Shown in pieces: positions 1-5,276 of a DNA stretch of 6,878 nucleotides. Where the stretch lies: contig RFTR01000100.1 in NCBI GenBank assembly GCA_009923345.1, forward strand, positions 1 through 6,878, given 5' to 3'. The DNA comes from Betaproteobacteria bacterium. Lineage in GTDB: Bacteria > Pseudomonadota > Gammaproteobacteria > Burkholderiales > Burkholderiaceae_C. Numbering within the stretch: position 1 is the first letter of the stretch; every line of letters starts with the position of its first letter. Below the pieces are notes generated by a model that was not told the DNA's origin, searched no databases, and saw nothing but the letters and a program-made list of their open reading frames with translations. The position numbers and the translations under genes were made by a program.

Positions 1-545
1 TGACTGTCGCTAAGAATCCTAAAGAACCACTTGCTTATGCCTCTGCTGGAAGTGGTACCGCCCAACACTTAGGAATGGAGCTATTGAAAAGCAAGCTCAA
101 GCTTAATTTGAACCACATTCCCTACAAAGGGGGAGCACCTGCTATGAACGACTTATTGGCCGGGCATGTCAAAGTGATGCTCGCGGGTATGGGTGACGCA
201 AGTCCGCATCTCAATACGGGCCGTGTATTTCCATTAGTCACCACGGGTAAAGCACGTTCACCGTTGCTTCCCACTATTCCAACGCTTCAGGAATTGGGTA
301 TTTTGGATTTTGATGCGTCAGGTTGGTGTGGATTGCATGCGCCTGCAGGAACGCCTGCGGACATCATCCAAAGAATCAACCAAGATGTGGTTGCAGCATT
401 AGCAGACCCCTCGGTACGCCAAGGTATGGCGGCCATGGATGTAGATCCCCGTCCAACGTCGGTCGCAGAGTTCCGCACATTTATGGACAGCCAGTTTGCC
501 AAATGGAAAGAAGCCGTAGAACTGTCTGGTGCCAAGGCAGACTAA
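1..545 (+). CDS. Bug/TctC-family periplasmic solute-binding protein, C-terminal part (5' end outside window)
   Basis: This is the last 180 residues of a tripartite tricarboxylate transporter-type substrate-binding protein (Bug family), read in the frame starting at base 3 and ending with TAA at 543-545. Family members are about 320 residues, so roughly the first 140, including the Sec signal peptide, lie upstream. Seen in sequence: the hallmark GSGTAQHLGMELL stretch, then HIPYKGGAPAMNDLLAGHV (substrate-pocket segment), a TIPTLQELG segment and the W-x-G-L-x-A-P-A-G-T-P motif, all in family order. The protein should act in the periplasm, binding a small solute, classically a carboxylate, for a secondary transporter; many Bug proteins are orphans without adjacent membrane subunits. 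The substrate cannot be read from the sequence. A mutarotase gene follows in the same frame 12 bases later, which hints at a sugar or sugar acid. The ATG at 75 is internal, since family-conserved residues precede it. Confidence 0.93.
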   Translation, partial: TVAKNPKEPLAYASAGSGTAQHLGMELLKSKLKLNLNHIPYKGGAPAMNDLLAGHVKVMLAGMGDASPHLNTGRVFPLVTTGKARSPLLPTIPTLQELGILDFDASGWCGLHAPAGTPADIIQRINQDVVAALADPSVRQGMAAMDVDPRPTSVAEFRTFMDSQFAKWKEAVELSGAKAD

Positions 546-557
546 TTAGCAGAGCTT

Positions 558-1469
558 ATGCAGCGCTTGCAAGTTGCTCCTACCGTTCGAATTCGAGCGG
601 AGGGATACGAGGCAATTATTTCTCCGAGTGCTGGTGCACGCCTATTAAAACTGACCCGCAGCGGGAACAACCAACGCATGGATTGCGTTGTTCCCTTTGA
701 TGAACATATTGCATCCATAGACGCGCACCAATGGCCCAAGGCCGGGGCTTTTGTGATGTTGCCCTTTACCAATCGATTGGACCCGGCTGCATTTGAATGG
801 CAAGGTCGCAAAATTACGCTGCATAACGGCTCAAACACAGGGCAAGGCTTACATGGGTTTGGACACAGGCGCGATTGGACAGTTAGTGAAACGTCAGACT
901 TGCATATTGCTTTGGAATTGAATCATGCTGCAGCCTGTGCGGAATGGCCTTGGACTTTTAAGGCAAGGCTCAATTACAAACTGGGTGCATCTGGTTTATC
1001 TGTTGCATTGTCTGTTTGCAATACAGATGCGACAACTATGCCGGTGAGCCTAGGGTGGCACCCATTTATTCCATTTTCAAATTCTGAGACCACAAAAAAT
1101 AACTCCTTGCGTTTTACCGCATCCCACATGCACGATATTGGTCTAGATGGTTTGGGACGTGCGCTTTTGTCTGAAGACATTGCAGCCAATCAGACATTTG
1201 CGTTGGATGGAAAAACTGCAAGCACCACAGCATTTGAGAACTTTGGTGGCGAAGTAGATGTATCACTTGAAAAAAATCTACGCTTAAAGTTGACGAGCCA
1301 GCATGCGCCGCATTTACTGGTGCATCGTCCTCCAAAGTTACCCTTTGTGTGTATTGAGCCCGTGGGATCTTTACCCGGCTCTTTCAAGAATTACACCAAA
1401 GCGCAAAGCAATCGGGAGTTGCGCCTTGATCCAGGTGAATGGAGACATTTGGTGTGCAATTTGGGCTGA
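558..1469 (+). CDS. Aldose 1-epimerase (galactose mutarotase)-like protein
   Basis: A 303-residue cytoplasmic protein of the GalM/YphB-like aldose 1-epimerase family, which interconverts alpha and beta anomers of sugars before phosphorylation or oxidation. Visible motifs: PFTNR (69-73, the sugar-binding Arg), LHGFGHRRDW (His99, the proton-shuttling His of the HG motif), LGWHPF (His168, second catalytic His) and CIEPVGSLPGSF (Glu267, catalytic base). All the residues expected for activity are therefore present. At about 300 residues it is at the short end of the family, closer to YphB-type than to classic GalM. ATG 558 is the first possible start after the upstream stop in this frame; the preceding Shine-Dalgarno (AGCAGAG) is weak. 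The 12-base gap to the Bug gene suggests co-transcription and possible translational coupling, placing the enzyme in a sugar or sugar-acid catabolic cluster lying mostly upstream. Substrate specificity is unknown. No clear intrinsic terminator follows the stop. Confidence 0.9.
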   Translation: MQRLQVAPTVRIRAEGYEAIISPSAGARLLKLTRSGNNQRMDCVVPFDEHIASIDAHQWPKAGAFVMLPFTNRLDPAAFEWQGRKITLHNGSNTGQGLHGFGHRRDWTVSETSDLHIALELNHAAACAEWPWTFKARLNYKLGASGLSVALSVCNTDATTMPVSLGWHPFIPFSNSETTKNNSLRFTASHMHDIGLDGLGRALLSEDIAANQTFALDGKTASTTAFENFGGEVDVSLEKNLRLKLTSQHAPHLLVHRPPKLPFVCIEPVGSLPGSFKNYTKAQSNRELRLDPGEWRHLVCNLG

Positions 1470-1500
1470 GCAGCGATCGTATGAATCGCCTTAGAAAGAT

Positions 1501-1568
1501 GACCGCTCTCGGCGATAGATAGGAGTCCATGCGCGCCCAAAATATGCGGGCTGGTGTCGAGAGCGGTC
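1501..1568. repeat. Perfect 11-base inverted repeat in the convergent intergenic region, possible structured RNA
   Basis: GACCGCTCTCG at 1501-1511 is the exact reverse complement of CGAGAGCGGTC at 1558-1568, and the stem can be lengthened inward by G-T, C-G and G-T pairs. The enclosed 46 bases contain a small internal GCCC/GGGC pairing (1535-1538 with 1548-1551). An alternative hairpin, ATCGCC (1485-1490) with GGCGAT (1511-1516), overlaps the left arm, as does the local GCGAT/ATCGC pair (1473-1477 with 1485-1489). There is no T-tract after either arm, so it is not a standard intrinsic terminator. The whole 215-base gap (1470-1684) between two convergent genes holds no convincing gene. The role is unknown; it may be an mRNA 3'-end stabiliser, a small RNA or a protein-binding site. 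Confidence 0.6.
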
Positions 1569-1684
1569 GAAACCCTACAACCTTGTACCCTTATATTCGG
1601 TTTGGGTGCAATACTCTTTAGTTTTTCGTTGGTCTGACGGCATCGCCAGGCCTGTGATGGAGAAGTTTCCAAATGTGAGATTTT

Positions 1685-2290
1685 TTAACCAATCAGGTCA
1701 ACTCGGCCATCCAAGCCCATCACGCCTGTAATGACGCTTAGCTTGGGGTGGCGTTTGTTTACTTGCTTGCGAAACTCTGTTAATGCCTCTGCGTGTGCAT
1801 CTGTCTCAGCAGCGCGAGTTGCCACTTTGGACTCACCAAATGCGAGCTTGGCTGCCCCGCAGTCGCGGTGCGTAAGACCGACGACCCGTTTAATGTGGTG
1901 CAAGGACACAGTGATGTCTAAATTGTCCCAATAGGTCTTGTGCCATGCAGTGAAATTGGGGTGCACAGCGCCAATTGGGCCACCTGCCATCACAAATTGG
2001 CTGTAGTTATCACTAAGCTTTTCACGGGTTACGCCTTGCAGCATACCCATGTACTGGTAACTTAAGGTTGTGAAGCGCGGGTCAATACAGTTGACCAACA
2101 TCGCTTCGTAATTGCCGCTGGCAGCAAAGCTAGTGCCAGAAAACCCAACCAATCCCGCAGCGACAGTTGCCGCGCCGGCACCTAAAAACCTGCGACGCGT
2201 TGGCGCACCCGCCAAGCGTAGTGGGCTGCAGCAGGCGCAACTTGATTGGGGATGGGATACATTTTGGAGATGCAAGGTTTTTTCGGACAT
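1685..2290 (-). CDS. Tat-exported beta-carbonic anhydrase-like protein
   Basis: A 201-residue protein with a twin-arginine signal: TRRRFLG at 31-37, a hydrophobic alanine/glycine-rich stretch to about 55, and a likely AxA-type cleavage near 56-57 (SFAA). The mature part carries beta-carbonic anhydrase zinc-site motifs: CIDPR (Cys68, Asp70, Arg72; the CxDxR ligand and Asp-Arg dyad) and THRDCGAAK (His141, Cys144; the HxxC ligands). Known beta enzymes use this Cys-His-Cys zinc site to hydrate CO2 to bicarbonate, here presumably in the periplasm after folded export. The 72 residues between the CxDxR cysteine and the HxxC histidine are more than in E. coli-type enzymes, and the overall sequence is divergent, so activity is inferred. 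The unusually long n-region contains CACC (18-21). The start is supported by AAAGGA just upstream (2298-2303 on the plus strand). It is divergent from the radical SAM gene with a 55-base gap. Confidence 0.85.
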   Translation of the reverse strand: MSEKTLHLQNVSHPQSSCACCSPLRLAGAPTRRRFLGAGAATVAAGLVGFSGTSFAASGNYEAMLVNCIDPRFTTLSYQYMGMLQGVTREKLSDNYSQFVMAGGPIGAVHPNFTAWHKTYWDNLDITVSLHHIKRVVGLTHRDCGAAKLAFGESKVATRAAETDAHAEALTEFRKQVNKRHPKLSVITGVMGLDGRVDLIG

Positions 2291-2368
2291 AACAATTTCC
2301 TTTTGCTTGTAGTCGTTGAGAAATTTTGGTTAGAGATATACGTTTATGAGTTCGGATATGTGTCCGAA
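2282..2368. promoter_or_regulatory. Three TTCGGAYA half-sites around the divergent starts, candidate operator
   Basis: TTCGGACA occurs at 2282-2289, overlapping the start of the minus-strand gene. TTCGGATA occurs at 2351-2358. TGTCCGAA, the reverse complement of TTCGGACA, occurs at 2361-2368. The last two form an inverted repeat TTCGGA-N6-TCCGAA (2351-2368), typical in size for a dimeric regulator site. Against this, all three copies fall inside the first codons of the annotated genes, so chance coding similarity is possible. If the radical SAM gene really starts at ATG 2430, the palindrome would lie in its promoter/leader just upstream of a TATAAA hexamer (2394-2399). I identified no convincing -35/-10 pair in the 55-base gap 2291-2345. 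Confidence 0.3.
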
Positions 2369-4361
2369 TCCTTTAAGTAAATCTATCAAAAATTATAAAT
2401 ACCAAAAAAATGCTCCCCAGCTGACATCGATGCCATCCCACTCTTTTGATTCAAAAGCACCCTTACGAGTTCTCAGCCTCATCCCGCCGATGACGCAACT
2501 CAATACGCCATACCCGTCAACTGCCTATTTGACGGGGTTTATGCGCGAACAGGGTATCGACGCCGTTCAACATGACTTGGCCTTGGAGTTGGTGTTAACG
2601 CTTTTTTCTTCGAAGGGTTTGTCCGATGTGCGTGCACAAGCGCTTAGCTTGGCTGAGGAATATCGCAGCGCCAGTGTGAACCAATTCTTAGATCATTTCG
2701 ACGCTTACCAAAGCACGATCGCACCGACTATTGCTTTCTTACAGGGTAAAGATCCCACCTTGAGCCACCGTATCGCTGGGCGTAGTTTTCTGCCAGAGGG
2801 CCCGCGCTTTGCTTCGTTGGATACTTTCGACGATGAAGAAGGCGGTGATCCACTGGCGTGGGCCTTTGGCGCACTCGGCCAGCAAGATCGTGCGCGGCAC
2901 TTGGCGACTTTGTATTTGAATGATTTGGCCGATGTGGTGCGAGATGCAGTCGATAGACGATTTGAATTTGTGCGCTATGCCGAGTCATTGGCTGGAAGCC
3001 AACCCACATTTGATCTCCTAGCGCAGGCTCTATCTGCGCCAGCTACGTTGTTAGATAAAAAGCTGCAAGTATTAACGACTTTGGCAATAGACAAGCACCA
3101 ACCAAATGTAGTCTTGTTGTCTGTGCCATTTCCAGGTGCTATGTATGGAGCTTTGCGTATTGCACAAACCATCAAAGCCCATTCAGCGCATATTCGTATT
3201 GGATTAGGTGGAGGTTTTGCGAACACAGAATTGCGTGAGTTAACAGACCCTCGCGTTTTTGATTTTGTCGACTACATCACGCTCGATGCGGGTGAGCGAC
3301 CTTTACTGGCCTTGTTTGAGCATTTCCAAGGAAAAAGAAGTACGCAGCGTTTAGTACGTACTTTTTTGCGTAATGCAGACGGTAAGGTGCAATTTACCAA
3401 TTGGGCAGAGCCAGAGGTTGCGTTTGAAAACGTGGGTACGCCTACGTGGGACGGCTTGCCTTTGCAGAGTTATCTATCGCTGTTAGACATGCTCAACCCC
3501 ATGCACCGTTTGTGGAGCGATGGACGTTGGAACAAACTGACGGTGGCGCACGGGTGTTATTGGAAGAAATGTAGTTTTTGTGATGTGAGTCTTGACTACA
3601 TTTCGAGGTATGAGACTGCTTCCGCCTCGACGCTGGTCGATCGTATGGAACGCATCGTCGCTGAAACCGGCCAAACAGGATTTCATTTTGTGGATGAAGC
3701 TGCGCCACCCAAAGCATTGAAAGCCTTGGCGAGAGAAATTATTCGACGCAAATTGCAGGTGACATGGTGGGGCAATATCCGATTCGAGAAAACCTTCACC
3801 CCAGACTTAGCGGAGCTGTTGGCTGAAAGCGGGTGCATCGCGATGTCCGGTGGCCTTGAAGTAGCGTCTGATCGATTGTTAGAACTGATGCAAAAGGGCG
3901 TCACGGTCGAGCAAGTGGCGCGCGTGACCAAAGGTTTTGCGGACGCTGGCATCTTAGTGCACGCCTATTTGATGTACGGTTTTCCCACCCAAACGCTGCA
4001 AGACACGGTGGATGCATTGGAATATGTGCGGCAGTTGTTTGAGAACGGCTGTATTCAAAGTGGGTTTTTCCATCGGTTCACTTGCACTGTCCATTCACCG
4101 GTAGGCAAAGACCCCGCGGCATACGGCGTGCAATTGGTGCCTTTGCCAGAAGTTAGTTTTGCCAAAAATGACGTGGCTTTTATCGACCCAACTGGAACGG
4201 ACCACGATAGTCTGGGATTAGGCCTTAAGAAGGCGCTCTATAACTACATGCATGGCGTAGGTTTGGAAGAAGATGTGCACTCATGGTTTGATTTGCCTTC
4301 AGGCAAGTGTCCTAAATCGCGTGTCAACAAGCACTTCATACAAAAAGCACTCAATGTTTAA
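2346..4361 (+). CDS. Radical SAM protein with cobalamin-binding-like N-terminal region, unknown function
   Basis: A 671-residue radical SAM protein of the B12-binding-domain-associated type. The N-terminal half begins with LRVLSLIPP...YPSTAYLTGFMREQG (40-70) and contains PNVVLLSVPFPG (253-264) and GLGGGFANTEL...FVDYITLDAGERPLL (287-321), which resemble the Rossmann-like cobalamin-binding fold; the B12-ligating DxHxxG motif is not seen. Residues about 75-250 look like a lineage-specific helical insertion. The radical SAM core starts at AHGCYWKKCSFCD, where Cys404, Cys409 and Cys412 should bind a 4Fe-4S cluster in CX4CX2C spacing. It continues with FHFVDEAAPP (446-455), WWGNIRFE (474-481), SGGLEVASDRLLELMQKG (501-518) and YLMYGFPTQT (541-550). 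The reaction and substrate are unknown. The start is uncertain: ATG 2346 has only GAGA (2333-2336) as Shine-Dalgarno, and Met29 (2430) would remove an AT-rich N-terminus not expected in the family. No partner gene is adjacent on this strand. Confidence 0.85.
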   Translation: MSSDMCPNPLSKSIKNYKYQKNAPQLTSMPSHSFDSKAPLRVLSLIPPMTQLNTPYPSTAYLTGFMREQGIDAVQHDLALELVLTLFSSKGLSDVRAQALSLAEEYRSASVNQFLDHFDAYQSTIAPTIAFLQGKDPTLSHRIAGRSFLPEGPRFASLDTFDDEEGGDPLAWAFGALGQQDRARHLATLYLNDLADVVRDAVDRRFEFVRYAESLAGSQPTFDLLAQALSAPATLLDKKLQVLTTLAIDKHQPNVVLLSVPFPGAMYGALRIAQTIKAHSAHIRIGLGGGFANTELRELTDPRVFDFVDYITLDAGERPLLALFEHFQGKRSTQRLVRTFLRNADGKVQFTNWAEPEVAFENVGTPTWDGLPLQSYLSLLDMLNPMHRLWSDGRWNKLTVAHGCYWKKCSFCDVSLDYISRYETASASTLVDRMERIVAETGQTGFHFVDEAAPPKALKALAREIIRRKLQVTWWGNIRFEKTFTPDLAELLAESGCIAMSGGLEVASDRLLELMQKGVTVEQVARVTKGFADAGILVHAYLMYGFPTQTLQDTVDALEYVRQLFENGCIQSGFFHRFTCTVHSPVGKDPAAYGVQLVPLPEVSFAKNDVAFIDPTGTDHDSLGLGLKKALYNYMHGVGLEEDVHSWFDLPSGKCPKSRVNKHFIQKALNV

Positions 4362-4463
4362 GCACTATTTGTAAAACCTAGCTTTTCGTCATTAGCGCAC
4401 CAATATTTATGCAAATAAAGTGAGACAAAAGGGTGGCGTAAAATCCGCAAACGCAAAGACACC

Positions 4464-4554
4464 GCCCGGGTGGTGAAATAGGTAGACACAAGAGACTTAA
4501 AATCTCTCGCTTTCCGCAAGGGGCGTACCGGTTCGATTCCGGTCTCGGGCACCA
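4464..4554 (+). tRNA. tRNA-Leu (anticodon UAA)
   Basis: The cloverleaf can be folded by eye. The acceptor stem GCCCGGG (4464-4470) pairs with CTCGGGC (4544-4550), with one G-U. The anticodon stem AGAGA/TCTCT encloses the loop CTTAAAA (4496-4502), giving anticodon TAA at 4498-4500. A long variable arm of the class II type follows (about 4508-4526), and the T-arm has ACCGG/CCGGT around TTCGATT. The discriminator A (4551) is followed by encoded CCA (4552-4554). A long variable arm plus UAA identifies leucine, reading UUA and UUG. The 102-base gap upstream (4362-4463) shows a possible -10 hexamer TAAAAT at 4439-4444 but no good -35. No terminator lies between this tRNA and the next gene 19 bases downstream. 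Confidence 0.97.
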
Positions 4555-4560
4555 ATTTAG

Positions 4561-4566
4561 AAGGAG
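4561..4566 (+). promoter_or_regulatory. Strong Shine-Dalgarno directly behind the tRNA
   Basis: AAGGAG lies 7 bases before ATG 4574 and only 6 bases after the CCA end of tRNA-Leu. It fixes the start of the downstream gene. It also implies that the ribosome site becomes the 5' end of the mRNA once the tRNA is cut out of a joint transcript. Confidence 0.85.
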
Positions 4567-4573
4567 TTTCGTC

Positions 4574-5200
4574 ATGGCACGTTACAACGCCGCGTATGAA
4601 ATTCACGTACACGGAGAAGTCCCCCTCCGAGACGACGTGGGCATGGACCAACTGCAAGATGCTTTGCGCCCCCTCTGGAAATACGCTGGAGCCCTCTCAT
4701 TACAAGACGGCGCAGTCAGCAGCTACCCCGAAGAACCTGGCATTCGATTCGATGCGCAAGAGCATGCCCTGCAAATGTGCTGGACGGTTCCTGGCGACGA
4801 TGACTTTCGCCAAAGCTTGGACGAAATGTGCATGAATCTGAACGAACTCACCGCAGCAGGTTCAGCCATTGAAGTTACCTTCTACGACAATGATTTTGAT
4901 GACGAAGATGAAGCACGTGGCGAAGAGTCACGCGACGATTTCGTCATGCTTTTTGTAGGTCCAACGCCTGCTGACATCATGCAAGCGCAACGCGATTTGT
5001 TGATCAACGATGTGATTCATTTGATGGAGCGCCATTTTGATGGAGCTGAACTCGGTGGGGTCGTCAATGAGATCGACAAATTATTTGCAGAGCGATTTGA
5101 TGATTTGGTCAAATCATTAGATTTGGGGCGCCCACCGCGTGGGTCTGGCGGTAACGGTCATGGCGGTCACGGCGGACGTAAGCCCCGCCACTTGCATTAA
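4574..5200 (+). CDS. Conserved hypothetical acidic protein with Gly/His-rich C-terminal tail
   Basis: A 208-residue protein, apparently cytoplasmic: no signal peptide or membrane segment is visible. I recognise it only as a conserved Burkholderiales/Comamonadaceae hypothetical; I recall a DUF6806 label but cannot confirm it. It shows a YEIHVHGEVPL start, a WKYAGA motif (35-40), EPGIRFDAQEH (54-64), CWTVPGDDDFRQSLDEMCMNLNEL (69-92), then EVTFYDNDFDDEDEARGEESRDDF, a strongly acidic segment (about 105-122). After that come FVGPTPADIMQAQRDLL (127-143), HFDGAELGGVVNEIDKLFAERFDDL (helical, 154-178) and a low-complexity basic Gly/His tail from about 185 (GSGGNGHGGHGGRK). No catalytic motif is evident. 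It has a strong AAGGAG site, follows tRNA-Leu by 19 bases and ends at a strong terminator, so it is probably expressed from the tRNA promoter. A metal-binding role for the tail is only a guess. Confidence 0.88.
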   Translation: MARYNAAYEIHVHGEVPLRDDVGMDQLQDALRPLWKYAGALSLQDGAVSSYPEEPGIRFDAQEHALQMCWTVPGDDDFRQSLDEMCMNLNELTAAGSAIEVTFYDNDFDDEDEARGEESRDDFVMLFVGPTPADIMQAQRDLLINDVIHLMERHFDGAELGGVVNEIDKLFAERFDDLVKSLDLGRPPRGSGGNGHGGHGGRKPRHLH

Positions 5201-5219
5201 GTAAAACTTGTGTTCGCTA

Positions 5220-5252
5220 AAAAATAAAAGCGCCTAGGGCGCTTTTATTTTT
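5220..5252. terminator. Bidirectional intrinsic terminator between convergent genes
   Basis: A perfect 15-base-pair stem (5220-5234 with 5238-5252) closes on a TAG loop. Its core GCGCC/GGCGC is flanked by an A-rich left arm and a T-rich right arm. Read on either strand, a GC-rich hairpin is followed by a U-rich tract, so it should end both the plus-strand transcript from 4464-5200 and the minus-strand fumarase transcript, whose stop lies 24 bases away. Confidence 0.95.
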
Positions 5253-5276
5253 GATGCCTCATTCAGATTAGGCAGA

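Noticed and set aside
323..700. 125-codon plus-strand ORF bridging the Bug and mutarotase genes
   Set aside because: It is an out-of-frame shadow of two clearly conserved reading frames.
1481..1522. 13-codon plus-strand ORF just after the mutarotase
   Set aside because: It has no Shine-Dalgarno and is too short to separate from chance.
1391..1672. 93-codon minus-strand ORF in the convergent gap
   Set aside because: It overlaps the 3' end of the mutarotase, shows no recognisable domain or good Shine-Dalgarno, and has a composition like translated noncoding DNA.
2346..4361. Radical SAM protein as a RiPP maturase
   Set aside because: No precursor-like peptide gene, RRE domain, SPASM cysteines or exporter is visible in the flanking intergenic regions.
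4411..4444. Promoter for tRNA-Leu
   Set aside because: A -10-like TAAAAT is present at 4439-4444, but no acceptable -35 lies 16-18 bases upstream, so it is not listed as a separate feature.
4358..4657. Minus-strand ORFs antisense to the tRNA (99 aa and a 65 aa companion at 4378-4575)
   Set aside because: The PRPESNRYAPCGKREILS-like peptide is the well-known artefact of translating the antisense strand of a tRNA-Leu gene.
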